64,000 nucleotides of DNA, from assembly GCA_035557635.1 (NCBI GenBank), contig DATMDR010000017.1, forward strand, positions 1 through 64,000. The letters run 5' to 3'. A program made the position numbers and the translations under genes. Numbering within the stretch: the stretch's first letter is position 1; each line of letters begins with the position of its first letter. This DNA is from VRUE01 sp035557635. Its GTDB lineage: Bacteria; Actinomycetota; Thermoleophilia; Solirubrobacterales; 70-9. This document shows positions 7,848-17,138 of this stretch, piece by piece. The notes below the pieces were generated by a model, which did no database searches, was not told the origin of the DNA, and saw only the letters and a program-made list of their open reading frames with translations.

Positions 7848-8579
7848 GTGGCTGACCGAGCGGCGTTGATCACAGGGGCTTCGAGCGGCATCGGGCTGGC
7901 GATCGCCCGCGTGCTGGGCGAGCAAGGCCATGCCCTGACCATCGCCGCGCGGCGTCCGGAGAAGCTCGAGGCGGCGGCCGAGAGCCTGCGCGCCGACGGC
8001 ATCGAGCTGCAGAGCGTGGCCGCCAACATGACCGACGAGGATGACGTCGCCGGCGTCTTCGCCAAGCACCGCGAGGCCTACGGCCGGCTCGACGTGCTCG
8101 TCAACAACGCCGGCGTCGGGATCGGCGCGCCGATGGCCGAGATCCAGACCAAGCACCTCGACATGCAGCTCGGGGTCAACCTGCGGGCGCTGATCCTCGG
8201 CACGCGCGAGGGGCTGCCGCTGCTGCGCGAAGCCGGCGCCGAGCACGGCAAGGCGCTGATCGTCAACACGGCGTCGATCGCCGGCAAGGGCGGCCAGGCC
8301 TGGCTCTCCGTCTACGCCGCGACCAAGGCGGCGGTGATCAATTTCACCCAGTCGACCCACCGCGAGGCGGGCGCAGAAGGGGTCCAGTGCACGGCGCTGG
8401 CGCCCGGCTTCGTCGACACGCCGATGACCGAGTTCGCCAAGGGCCAGGTCCCCGGCGAGGAGATGATCCGCCCGGAGGACATCGGTGAGGCGGTGCGCTT
8501 CCTGCTCAGCACGTCACGCAACTGCCACGTGCCGGAGATCGTCTTCACGCGGCCGGGTGAGGGACTCGACGCGCCTTAG
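7848..8579 (+). CDS. Short-chain dehydrogenase/reductase
   Basis: A 243-residue classical SDR: cofactor loop TGASSGIG at 9-16, NNAG at 86-89 and the catalytic set S143, Y156, K160 in the YAATK motif. RPEKL after the second strand suggests NADP preference. The GTG at 7848 has a good AAAGGAG site. The closest broad type is 3-oxoacyl-ACP reductase-like, but the substrate cannot be read from sequence. It overlaps the following glycosyltransferase gene by 23 bases, so the two are probably cotranscribed. Confidence 0.85.
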   Translation: MADRAALITGASSGIGLAIARVLGEQGHALTIAARRPEKLEAAAESLRADGIELQSVAANMTDEDDVAGVFAKHREAYGRLDVLVNNAGVGIGAPMAEIQTKHLDMQLGVNLRALILGTREGLPLLREAGAEHGKALIVNTASIAGKGGQAWLSVYAATKAAVINFTQSTHREAGAEGVQCTALAPGFVDTPMTEFAKGQVPGEEMIRPEDIGEAVRFLLSTSRNCHVPEIVFTRPGEGLDAP

Positions 8580-9765
8580 GCTCCTGGTCGCCGCCTTCGG
8601 CGACGCGGGCCATGCGTTTCCGGCGATCGCCCTGGGCAGGGCGCTGGCCGCCCGTGGCCACGAGGTCACGATCGAGACCTGGGAGGAACGGCGCGCCGCG
8701 GTCGAGGGCGCCGGGCTGGGCTTCGCCGCGGCGGAGGAATACCGGATGTTCCCCCCGCCCGATCCCAACTCGCCGGAAGGAGCGCACGCGGCGGAGGCGG
8801 CCCGCGCCCTGCTGCCGTTGCTGGAGGATCTCCAGCCGCACGTCGTCGTCAGCGACATTCTGACGCTGGCGCCGACGCTGGCGGCCGAGCGCGCCGGCAT
8901 CCCCCTCGCGACGCTGATCCCCCACATCTACCCAGTCGTCGAGCCGGGTCTGCCCTTCTTCGCCGTCGGCCTGCGACCGCCGCGCACGCCGCTCGGGCGC
9001 GGCGTCTGGCGGGCGGGACAGCGGATGCTGGACATCGGCCTCGAACAGGGCCGGCGCGACCTGAACGTCCAACGCGGCCGACTCGACCTGCCGCCGCTCG
9101 ATCGCTTCCACGGCGGGATCAGCCCCGACCTGGCGCTGGTCGGGACCTTCCCCCAGCTCGAGTACCCGCGGCGCTGGCCGACCGGGGTCGAGGTGACCGG
9201 GCCGATGACCTTCGAGCTGCCCCACCTCGAGATCGAGCTGCCGCCGGGCGAGGGCCCGCTCGTCCTGGTCGCGCCCAGCACCGCACACGACTCGGAAAAT
9301 CACCTGGTGCGGACGGCGCTGGCAGCGCTGGCTAGCGAGCCGGTTCGGGTGGTGGCGACGACCAACCGCGTCGTGCCGCAGGAGCCGATCGAGGTGCCGC
9401 CGAACGCGACTCTGGTCGAATGGCTCAGCTACAGCCAGCTGATGCCGGCGGCGTCGCTGGTCATCTCCCACGGCGGCCACGGCACCGTGGCGCGGGCGCT
9501 CGGCGCGGGCACCCCCGTGCTCGTCTGCCCGCTGATCGGCGACATGAGCGAGACCGCGATGCGGGTCGCCTGGACCAAAGCCGGGCTCTCGCTGCCCTGG
9601 CGCCTCTGCCGCCCGGCGCCGCTGCGCTGGGCCGCTCGCCGCATCCTCCGCGACGACTCCTTTGCCGCCCGAGCCGGCGAGTTGGCCGCCTGGGGCCGCG
9701 AGCACGACGGCGCCGCGCGCGGCGCCGAGCTGGTCGAGCAGCTCGCGCACCGCGCACAGGCCTGA
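8557..9765 (+). CDS. GT1/UGT-type glycosyltransferase
   Basis: 402 residues from a GTG at 8557 inside the end of the SDR gene. The longer open frame to 8485 lacks family features, while RLRLLVAAFGDAGHAFPAIA is the expected GT-B N-terminus. The C-terminal donor-binding signature is clear: SLVISHGGHGTVARALGAGT followed by PVLVCPLIGDM, as in macrolide and sterol glucosyltransferases that use nucleotide sugars. The acceptor is unknown. Coupling to an SDR suggests a small-molecule or lipid modification pair. Confidence 0.82.
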   Translation: MRDSTRLRLLVAAFGDAGHAFPAIALGRALAARGHEVTIETWEERRAAVEGAGLGFAAAEEYRMFPPPDPNSPEGAHAAEAARALLPLLEDLQPHVVVSDILTLAPTLAAERAGIPLATLIPHIYPVVEPGLPFFAVGLRPPRTPLGRGVWRAGQRMLDIGLEQGRRDLNVQRGRLDLPPLDRFHGGISPDLALVGTFPQLEYPRRWPTGVEVTGPMTFELPHLEIELPPGEGPLVLVAPSTAHDSENHLVRTALAALASEPVRVVATTNRVVPQEPIEVPPNATLVEWLSYSQLMPAASLVISHGGHGTVARALGAGTPVLVCPLIGDMSETAMRVAWTKAGLSLPWRLCRPAPLRWAARRILRDDSFAARAGELAAWGREHDGAARGAELVEQLAHRAQA

Positions 9766-9772
9766 GAAGAAG

Positions 9773-9847
9773 CTCCGGGGGTGGGACTCGAACCCACAAC
9801 CTCTCGGTTAACAGCCGAGCGCTGCTACCAAATTGAGCTACCCCGGA
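9773..9847 (-). tRNA. tRNA-Asn (GTT)
   Basis: A 75-base cloverleaf on the minus strand: acceptor TCCGGGG/CCCCGGA with discriminator G, D arm GCTCAATTTGGTAGCAGC, anticodon loop CTGTTAA (anticodon GTT), T loop TTCGAGT. No CCA is encoded. Its 5' end is repeated just upstream in transcription direction (see 9832-9868). Confidence 0.95.
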
Positions 9848-9868
9848 CCGATTTGAGCTACCCCGGAA
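9832..9868 (-). repeat. Partial duplication of the tRNA-Asn 5' end
   Basis: The 15-base string TTGAGCTACCCCGGA (plus-strand reading) occurs at the 5' end of tRNA-Asn and again about 21 bases further on, separated by CCGAT. The second copy covers the acceptor strand and the start of the D arm only. It could be a scar of recombination at the tRNA or a local slippage duplication. Confidence 0.7.
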
Positions 9869-9893
9869 TCTCCCCGGGACGACCCAGAGAACT

Positions 9894-10585
9894 CTAGCGA
9901 TCCGTCGCAGGAAGCTCCTTGGCACCAGCCTCGACCTGGGCATGGCAGTTTGCGCATAGAAGCATGCACTTCGTAGCCTCAGCCCTTACTCGCTCGATAC
10001 TACGACTGTGGCCCCTCTGGGCTATATGGAACTCCTTTGCCTCCCGATCCAAATGGTGAAACTGAAGAGCTGCAGGATGCCCGGCGAAGCCGCAAATCCT
10101 GCATTTGCCGCCAGCCTCCTCGAGAAGTAGACGCTTGACGTGACGACGCCTCTCTGAAACTGCTGCCGAGTTGCATCTTGCACAGCGGTACCCGCCCTCG
10201 GGTCGCGCAAAGAAAGCGGTATGGCCATGCCTCGGGCATTTCAGATAGGCCCGTTGGTAGCCAGCTCGCCGCGCGGCATCGCTTTCCCGTCGCCGATGCA
10301 TACGATCTGTCTCAAGATCCAAACGATCGAGCCAGTATCGAATCGTCGAATATCCGGGCCCAGCTCGGCCGCCATCTCTCTAATGGATGCGCCCTCCCCC
10401 ACCAATTCCTTCAACCGCACTGGATCGACTTGGCCCTTAGGTGCATGTCGCCCATTGCCGACTGCGACCAAGCCATATTTCCTCAACCAGTAACTAACGG
10501 TTGACGGATGCTTCCCGGCCAACCCGCCAATCGCCTCCAGCGACATGCCTTTCCCTAGGCATTCCTCCAGGAACCGCTTGTCCAT
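9894..10585 (-). pseudogene. HTH-HNH endonuclease gene split by a -1 frame change
   Basis: The first part (from ATG 10585) encodes two helix-turn-helix units: MDKRFLEECLGKGMSLEAIG and later GEGASIREMAAELG. A second frame gives STIRYWLDRLDLETDRMHRR, a CPRHGH...CARC zinc ribbon and the HNH core CRICGFAGHPAALQFHHLD...LLCANCHAQVEAG. The frames join at 10355-10361 (minus strand G GGC CCG); a -1 shift there gives AELGPGYSTIRYW, restoring the expected spacing exactly. This form (X XXY YYZ) is that of a programmed -1 slip site, but a one-base deletion or sequencing error is equally possible. Similar HTH-HNH genes are frequent in this bacterial group (from memory). It lies 47 bases upstream of tRNA-Asn. 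Confidence 0.7.
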
Positions 10586-10623
10586 GCGGAAATCATGCCA
10601 TCCACATCAGACAGAAAGTTTCT

Positions 10624-12405
10624 CTAGCCGACGCGCTCGGTGCGGGCGATGCGCTCGACCAGGGTGGCGCGCTCGCGGCTGAGGACGGCGCGGCGCTCGT
10701 AGTCGTCGCGTTCGCCGGCGGCGGCGATCTCGGCCTCGATGCGACGCTGCTCGAGCAGGAGGAAGTTGAGCTCCATCGCGTCCGGTGCGGCGGGCTCGTT
10801 GCGGGAGAGCATCACCAGCTCGGCGATCAGGCCAGCGAGCTCGTCATCGTCGTGGGGCAGGTCGGAGGCCGGGTCGTCGAGGTGATCGCGGAGCCAGGCG
10901 AGCGCCCGGGCGCCGCTGGCGGAGAGGTGCTCATCGCCAAGCCGGTCCAGGTAGCCCCGCCCCTCTTTCGGCAGCGCGATGCACATCGCCAGCAGGGCAC
11001 GCTCGCGGCGCTCGCGCGAGGTCAGCTCGCCGGCGCTGCGGCGGCGCGGTGGGGCGCTCGCCGCCGACCTCGGCGCTGACGCCTGATCGGCGCCGCCGGC
11101 GGTCGGCTGGGACGCCACCACCCTCCCCATCACCATCGCCGGCTCCAGGTCGAGCCGCTCAGCGACCTTGCGCACCAGGTCGTCGCGGCTGACGCTCTCC
11201 CCCATCCCGGCCAGCACCGGCGCCACCTCGGTGAGCGCCCGGTCGCGCTCGGCCGGTGAGCCGGTGTCGGTTCCGTCGAGGACGAGGCCGACCTGGAAGG
11301 CGGCCAGCTCGACGGCGCCGGCCAGCAGCTCGCGGAACCGCTCCGCTCCGCCCTCGGCGGCGACCATCTCAGCCGGGTCCTCCCCCGCCGGCATCGCCGC
11401 CACCAGCAGCCGCATCTTCCGCCCCGCCGCGACCCGCTGCGCGCGCAGCATCGCCTCCTGGCCAGCCGCGTCGGCGTCGAGCGCCAGCACCACCTCCTCG
11501 ACCATCCCCGAGAGCGCCGCCACCTGCTCGTCGGTGATCGAGGTGCCCATCACACCGACGGCCTCCTCGACCCCCGCCTGGCGCAGGGCCAGGACGTCGG
11601 TGTAGCCCTCGACGACCACAGCCCGCCCCGCCTTCGCGATCGCCGCCTTCGCCACGTCGATCCCGTAGAGCATCTGGCTCTTGTGGAAGAAGTCGGTCTC
11701 GGCGGTGTTGACGTACTTGGCGCCCTGGTCGGAGCGCATCGCGCGGCCGCCGAAGCCGAGCACCCGGCCCCGCCGGTCGCGGATCGGGAACATGATCCGC
11801 TCGCGGAAGCGGTCGTACTCGCCTCCCCCCCGGCCCCGCTGCACGAGACCGACGGCGCGCAGCTCCTCGATCTTGAACCCGGCCCGCTGCCCGCGCAGCA
11901 GCAGCTGGTCCCAGGCGCTGGGCGCATAGCCGACGCCGAACGCCCGCAGCACCTCCTCGCCCAGCCCCCGGCCGGCGAGGTACTCACGCGGTTTGCGCGC
12001 CTCCTCCGAGTCCCAGAGGTAGCTGGAGTAGAAGCTGGCGCCGCGGGCGAGCAGCTCCTCGAGGCGCCGCCGTTGCGCCCGCCGCGCCTCGGCCTTCGGG
12101 TCCTCTTTCTCGCGAGCGAGCTCGACCCCGTAGCGGTCGGCGAGCAGCTCGACCGCGTCGGCGAAGCCGAGCCCCTCCTTTTCCTCGACGAACTTGATCG
12201 TGTCGCCGCCCACCCCGCAGCCGAAGCAGTGGTAGAGCTTCTCCTGGGCGTCGACCGAGAACGAGGGCGTGCGCTCCTCGTGGAAGGGGCAGAGGCCGAC
12301 CCAGCGCGCGCCCTGGCGGCGCAGGTCGGTGTGCGCCGAGATCACCTCGACGATGTCGACCGCCTGCTTGACCTGCTCCAGGCTGTCGTTGGAGATCAGC
12401 GCCAC
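10624..12405 (-). CDS. dnaG: DNA primase
   Basis: 593 residues from the GTG at 12405, which overlaps the dgt stop (TAGTG). The open frame to 12501 is not used. The N-terminal CHC2 zinc ribbon is complete (C39, H42, C60, C63 in CPFHEERTPSF and YHCFGCG). The RNA-polymerase/Toprim core has EGYTDVLALRQAG and LALDADAAGQEA. The C-terminal helicase-binding part is divergent and alanine-rich. It makes RNA primers for replication with the replicative helicase. It is cotranscribed with dgt. Confidence 0.97.
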   Translation of the reverse strand: MALISNDSLEQVKQAVDIVEVISAHTDLRRQGARWVGLCPFHEERTPSFSVDAQEKLYHCFGCGVGGDTIKFVEEKEGLGFADAVELLADRYGVELAREKEDPKAEARRAQRRRLEELLARGASFYSSYLWDSEEARKPREYLAGRGLGEEVLRAFGVGYAPSAWDQLLLRGQRAGFKIEELRAVGLVQRGRGGGEYDRFRERIMFPIRDRRGRVLGFGGRAMRSDQGAKYVNTAETDFFHKSQMLYGIDVAKAAIAKAGRAVVVEGYTDVLALRQAGVEEAVGVMGTSITDEQVAALSGMVEEVVLALDADAAGQEAMLRAQRVAAGRKMRLLVAAMPAGEDPAEMVAAEGGAERFRELLAGAVELAAFQVGLVLDGTDTGSPAERDRALTEVAPVLAGMGESVSRDDLVRKVAERLDLEPAMVMGRVVASQPTAGGADQASAPRSAASAPPRRRSAGELTSRERRERALLAMCIALPKEGRGYLDRLGDEHLSASGARALAWLRDHLDDPASDLPHDDDELAGLIAELVMLSRNEPAAPDAMELNFLLLEQRRIEAEIAAAGERDDYERRAVLSRERATLVERIARTERVG

Positions 12406-13415
12406 TAGAAGCGCGCCTCCTCGGGGATCGTCAGCTCGGCGAACCTGGCGATGCAGAAACGGTCGGTCATCCCGGCGATGTAGTCGACCACGCGCTGGCA
12501 CTCCCCCGCCCCCGGCTCGCCCTCCGGCACCTCCTCCGGGTGCTCCACGTAGTGGGCGAAGAGGCCGCGCACGGCGCGCTGCGCCCGCTCGTGCTCGCGC
12601 CGCGCCTCCTCGCCGAGGTAAACCCGCTCGAACATGAACTTGCGCAGGCGCAGCATCGCGCCGCCCACCTCCCGCCCCTGGGCGATGTCGGGCGTCCCGG
12701 CCGAGTGGGCGACGATGTCCCGCACCAGGGTGTCGATCCGCGCCGAGCCGGTCGGGCCGAGCAGCTCGATCTCCGCTGCCGGCAGGTCCTTTTGGCGCAG
12801 GATTCCCGCCCTCAGGGCGTCATCGATGTCGTGGTTGATGTAGGCAACGCGATCGACCAGCTTGACCACGCGGCCCTCCAGGGTCGCCGGCCTGTCTGGC
12901 CCGGTGTGGTTGAGGATGCCGTCGCGAACCTGCTCGGTCAGGTTGAGGCCCTGGCCCTCGCGCTCCAGCGCGTCGACCATCCGCAGCGAGTGGACGTTGT
13001 GCTTGAAGCCGCCGCCGCAGGCCTCCCGCGTCGCTTCGTCGAGCGCCTCCTCGCCGGTGTGACCGAAGGGCGGGTGGCCGAGGTCGTGGCCGAGGCCGAT
13101 CGCCTCGGTCAGATCCTCGTTCAGGCCCAGCGAGCGAGCGACGGTGCGGGCGATCCCGCAGGCCTCGAGCGTGTGGGTGAGGCGGGTGCGGTAGTGGTCG
13201 CCCTCGGGGGCGATGAAGACCTGGGTCTTGTGCTTGAGCCGCCGGAACGCCTTCGAGTGCACGATGCGGTCGCGGTCACGCTGGAAGGGCGTGCGGAGCG
13301 GGCTGTCGGGCTCCGCCCGCAGGCGCCGCGCGGGGTATGAAGGGGTCGCGTGCTCGGAGAGGAACTCCGCCTCCCAGGCGCGCACGCGGCCCTCGAGATC
13401 GACGGTGGCCTCCAC
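12405..13415 (-). CDS. dgt: dGTPase-like HD phosphohydrolase
   Basis: 336 residues, GTG start at 13415. The HD-domain metal ligands are present: RLTHTLEACGIAR, then GLGHDLGHPPFGHTGEEAL and the downstream NHTGP and VAYINHDIDDAL segments. This is the short deoxyguanosinetriphosphate triphosphohydrolase-like family, which hydrolyses dNTPs to nucleoside and triphosphate. It lies between recO (9-base gap) and dnaG (1-base overlap), the usual actinobacterial arrangement. Confidence 0.93.
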   Translation of the reverse strand: MEATVDLEGRVRAWEAEFLSEHATPSYPARRLRAEPDSPLRTPFQRDRDRIVHSKAFRRLKHKTQVFIAPEGDHYRTRLTHTLEACGIARTVARSLGLNEDLTEAIGLGHDLGHPPFGHTGEEALDEATREACGGGFKHNVHSLRMVDALEREGQGLNLTEQVRDGILNHTGPDRPATLEGRVVKLVDRVAYINHDIDDALRAGILRQKDLPAAEIELLGPTGSARIDTLVRDIVAHSAGTPDIAQGREVGGAMLRLRKFMFERVYLGEEARREHERAQRAVRGLFAHYVEHPEEVPEGEPGAGECQRVVDYIAGMTDRFCIARFAELTIPEEARF

Positions 13416-13424
13416 GGGCCGATC

Positions 13425-14150
13425 CTACGCCGCGGGACGCAGCTGCACGTGCGCGTGGTGCTCCAGCGTCTCGCCGACCGCCCGCTCCACCTGGCGCAGC
13501 TCCCGCTCCCCGGCGGCCGGCGCCTCGGAAAGCGGCTTCGCGATCGCCTCGACCATGAAGCGGTGCGCCTCCTCGGAGAGGGGGAAGGAGCCCGCCTCGC
13601 AGCCGGCGCAGACCACTCCCCCCGCGGCGCCGGAGAAGCCGACCAGGTGCTCAGCCTCGCCGCAGCGCGCGCAAGAGGCCAGCTCCGGCACGAAGCCCGC
13701 CGCCAGCGCCAGCTTGAGCCGGAAGGAGAGCGCCGTCTCCACCGCCGCCGCCCGCTCCGCCGCCGGATCGTCGAGCAGACTCAGGTAGCGGCTGAGCAGG
13801 TTATAGGCGGGGCGGTTCGCCTCGGCCGAGTCGAGCAGGCGCAGGACCGCGTCGCAGGCGCGGGCACCGGCGCTCAGCGCCGGCCCGGAAGAGCGCAGGC
13901 GCGGGTAGCCGTCGACCGTGGCCACGTTGGTCACGGTCAGCAGCTCGCCCCGCCCTTCGTGCAGGACGAGGTCGAGACGGAAGAAGGGCTCCAGGCGGCC
14001 GCCGAAGCGCGACTTCGGCCGCCGCACCCCCTTCGCGATCGCCCCGATCCTGCCCCGGTTGGCCGAGTAGAGGTGGAGGATGCGGTCGGCCTCGCCGAAG
14101 CGGATGCTGCGCAGGACCACCGCCTCCGTCTTCAGGGTCTTTCCGGCCAC
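13425..14150 (-). CDS. recO: DNA repair protein RecO
   Basis: 241 residues: N-terminal OB fold starting KTLKTEAVVLRSIRFGEADR, then the helical part and a zinc finger CARCGEAEHLVGFSGAAGGV followed by CAGC. RecO loads RecA with RecR and anneals single strands. Five bases separate it from the mutM stop, in a mutM-recO-dgt-dnaG run. Confidence 0.95.
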   Translation of the reverse strand: MAGKTLKTEAVVLRSIRFGEADRILHLYSANRGRIGAIAKGVRRPKSRFGGRLEPFFRLDLVLHEGRGELLTVTNVATVDGYPRLRSSGPALSAGARACDAVLRLLDSAEANRPAYNLLSRYLSLLDDPAAERAAAVETALSFRLKLALAAGFVPELASCARCGEAEHLVGFSGAAGGVVCAGCEAGSFPLSEEAHRFMVEAIAKPLSEAPAAGERELRQVERAVGETLEHHAHVQLRPAA

Positions 14151-14155
14151 GCAAC

Positions 14156-15067
14156 CTAAGTTGAACGACGGACCGGACGGCGGCGAGGGCGCCTACGCAG
14201 ACGGACCTGGCAGCGCGGGCAGTAGTAGGTCGAGCGGCCGGAGACGACGATCCGCGCGATCGGCTCGCCGCAGCTCGGACAGGGCTCGCCCTCACGGGTA
14301 TGGACGAGGAACTCGTCCTGCATCGTGCCCTTCTCGCCGCGCCCGTCGCGGTAGTCGTCGATCGAGGCGCCGCCGCGGTCGATCCCCGCCTCGAGCGCCG
14401 CGACCACCGCGTCGCGCAACGCCGCGTGGTGCTCGGGCCGCATCGAACCTGCGGGCGAGAGCGGGTGCAGGCGGGCACGGAAGAGCGCCTCGTCGGCGTA
14501 GATGTTCCCGACCCCGGCGACCCCCGACTGGTCGAGCAGGAAGGACTTCAGCGGCGCCGTGCGGCCAGCGCTCATCGCGGCCAGCGCCTCAGGCGTGAAG
14601 TCGTCGGAGAAGGGCTCGACTCCGAGCCGCTCGAAGCGGGCCCCGAGGTCGGCGTCGTCGATCAGGAAGGCCTCGCCGAAGCGGCGCGGGTCGGTGAACC
14701 AGAGCTCGCGCCCGTCGTCGAGGGCGAAGCGGGCGCGCAGGTGACGCTCGGAGGTCGAGCGCTCACCCTCGTACAGCCTCATTCCCTCGGAGGGGTCGAG
14801 CCTGTCCTCGCCCTCGACCAGGACCAGGTTGCCGGTCATCCGCAGGTGCATGACCAGGGTGCGGTCGCCGTCGAGCTCCAGCAGCAGGTACTTGCCGCGG
14901 CGCCCCAGGCCCTCGATCGTCGCTCCCTCCACCGCAGCCTCCAGTTGGTGTGGCGGCGTCGGCCGGCACCAGCGCTCGTCGAGCACCTCGAGTCGCTCTA
15001 TCCGCCGCCCTTCGATCTCAGGCTCGAGCTGGCGGCAGACGGTCTCGACCTCGGGCAGCTCGGGCAT
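14156..15067 (-). CDS. mutM: Formamidopyrimidine-DNA glycosylase
   Basis: 303 residues. The catalytic N-terminus PELPEVETV is intact (Pro2, Glu3), followed by the Fpg/Nei helix-two-turn-helix (LDQSGVAGVGNIYADEAL) and the zinc finger CPSCGEPIAR...YYCPRCQ. It excises oxidised purines such as 8-oxoguanine. About 20 extra basic residues (LRRRPRRRPVRRST) follow the finger. A hairpin separates it from xerD upstream. Confidence 0.96.
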   Translation of the reverse strand: MPELPEVETVCRQLEPEIEGRRIERLEVLDERWCRPTPPHQLEAAVEGATIEGLGRRGKYLLLELDGDRTLVMHLRMTGNLVLVEGEDRLDPSEGMRLYEGERSTSERHLRARFALDDGRELWFTDPRRFGEAFLIDDADLGARFERLGVEPFSDDFTPEALAAMSAGRTAPLKSFLLDQSGVAGVGNIYADEALFRARLHPLSPAGSMRPEHHAALRDAVVAALEAGIDRGGASIDDYRDGRGEKGTMQDEFLVHTREGEPCPSCGEPIARIVVSGRSTYYCPRCQVRLRRRPRRRPVRRST

Positions 15068-15085
15068 CCGCCTGTTCTACCTGAC

Positions 15086-15130
15086 CGCGTTCGCCGTTTG
15101 TCGTGCTGAGCGCAACAAACAGCGAACGCG
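15086..15130. terminator. Long imperfect hairpin between xerD and mutM
   Basis: CGCGTTCGC at 15086-15094 pairs with GCGAACGCG at 15122-15130; after one mismatch GTTTGT (15096-15101) pairs with ACAAAC (15115-15120), leaving a 13-base loop. It lies just after the xerD stop and before mutM. No T run follows on either strand, so if it terminates transcription it is not a classical intrinsic terminator. Confidence 0.55.
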
Positions 15131-15148
15131 CTGTCTGACCGACCGGAC

Positions 15149-16096
<948 letters not shown>

Positions 16097-16121
16097 GCGG
16101 CCTGGTTCTCGCCGGCGGCGC

Positions 16122-17138
16122 TCAACCCTTGGCGCGCAAGGCAGCGCCCGCGGCGAGCGGGGCGGCGAAGAAGAGCGGGTCCTCCTCCAGCGAGCGGCCC
16201 ATCGTCTGTGCCGGCAGGCCGGAGGCCCCGTAACCCTCGAGGTCGGCGGGAGCCTCGGTGAGCTTGTGGCGCCAGGCCGCTGCATCGGCGAGCTTTGCGG
16301 TGACGACCGGGTTGTCGGAGGGCACGGCGATCTCGACCGCCCCGAGGAGCATTCGCAGGACCGTGAGGGTGTGGTGGCTGACGCCGCGGTGGCGCTCACG
16401 AGGATCCGCGGCCGAGAGGCGGGGCGAGAGCAGCGTGGGCATGCCGAGGGCGAGCGCGGCATGGGCGGTGTCGAGCGCGGCCAAGCCGCCGTGGCCGAGG
16501 TGGGTGTCGGAGCCGATGATGCCGGGGCCGGGACCGGCGAGGATCGCGTCCCAGCCGAGCCCGTGGGCGGCGGCGTCGAGCGCGCCGGCGACGGAGAGCG
16601 CCTCGTGGTCCCCCCCGTAGGTCGGAGCGGCGGTGACCTGGCCGCAGAGCAGGTCGCGTTCGCGCAGCTCGGCTACGTCGCGGGAAAGCGATCCCGGCAG
16701 GGCTCCCCCAGCCGTCTGCACGTAGCCGACCTTCGATCCAGGCGCCGTCCGCGCGGCCGCCCAGGCGGCCGGGGCCAGATGACCGTGAAGAGGCAGGACG
16801 AGCACCGGCGTCGTCGGCGGGCCGTGGGTCTCCGCCATCGGCCGCTCGACCGGCTCGATCGGGTGCTGGAGCGAGCTGTAGTTGAGCTTGATCACGTGCT
16901 CGCCCTCTCCCCCGCCCCCCTCCAGCCCGCGGCTGAGGTTGACGTGGACGACGTCGAAGCCGCCCGAGCCGAGGTCGAGGTCGAACGCCTCGACGTTGAC
17001 GACGACCTCGTCGCCCCCGCGCATCTCGCCGAGCAGGCCGGTGTCGGCCCAGGCGCGGCGGCGCTCGCCGTCGATCTCCACCGTCAGCGGGTCCTCGCCG
17101 ACGACGACCCCGCGACGCAGCTTCAGCCGGCCACTCAC
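16122..17138 (-). CDS. DUF3866 family protein
   Basis: 338 residues, start overlapping the M20 peptidase stop by four bases. Signature stretches include VHVNLSRGLEGGG, VIKLNYSSLQHP and AGPGPGIIGSDTHLGHGG. I recognise this as the DUF3866 family conserved in Actinobacteria and some Firmicutes, of unknown biochemical role. Genomic coupling to an M20 peptidase, pyrG and xerD recurs in these genomes (from memory). Confidence 0.8.
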   Translation of the reverse strand: MSGRLKLRRGVVVGEDPLTVEIDGERRRAWADTGLLGEMRGGDEVVVNVEAFDLDLGSGGFDVVHVNLSRGLEGGGGEGEHVIKLNYSSLQHPIEPVERPMAETHGPPTTPVLVLPLHGHLAPAAWAAARTAPGSKVGYVQTAGGALPGSLSRDVAELRERDLLCGQVTAAPTYGGDHEALSVAGALDAAAHGLGWDAILAGPGPGIIGSDTHLGHGGLAALDTAHAALALGMPTLLSPRLSAADPRERHRGVSHHTLTVLRMLLGAVEIAVPSDNPVVTAKLADAAAWRHKLTEAPADLEGYGASGLPAQTMGRSLEEDPLFFAAPLAAGAALRAKG

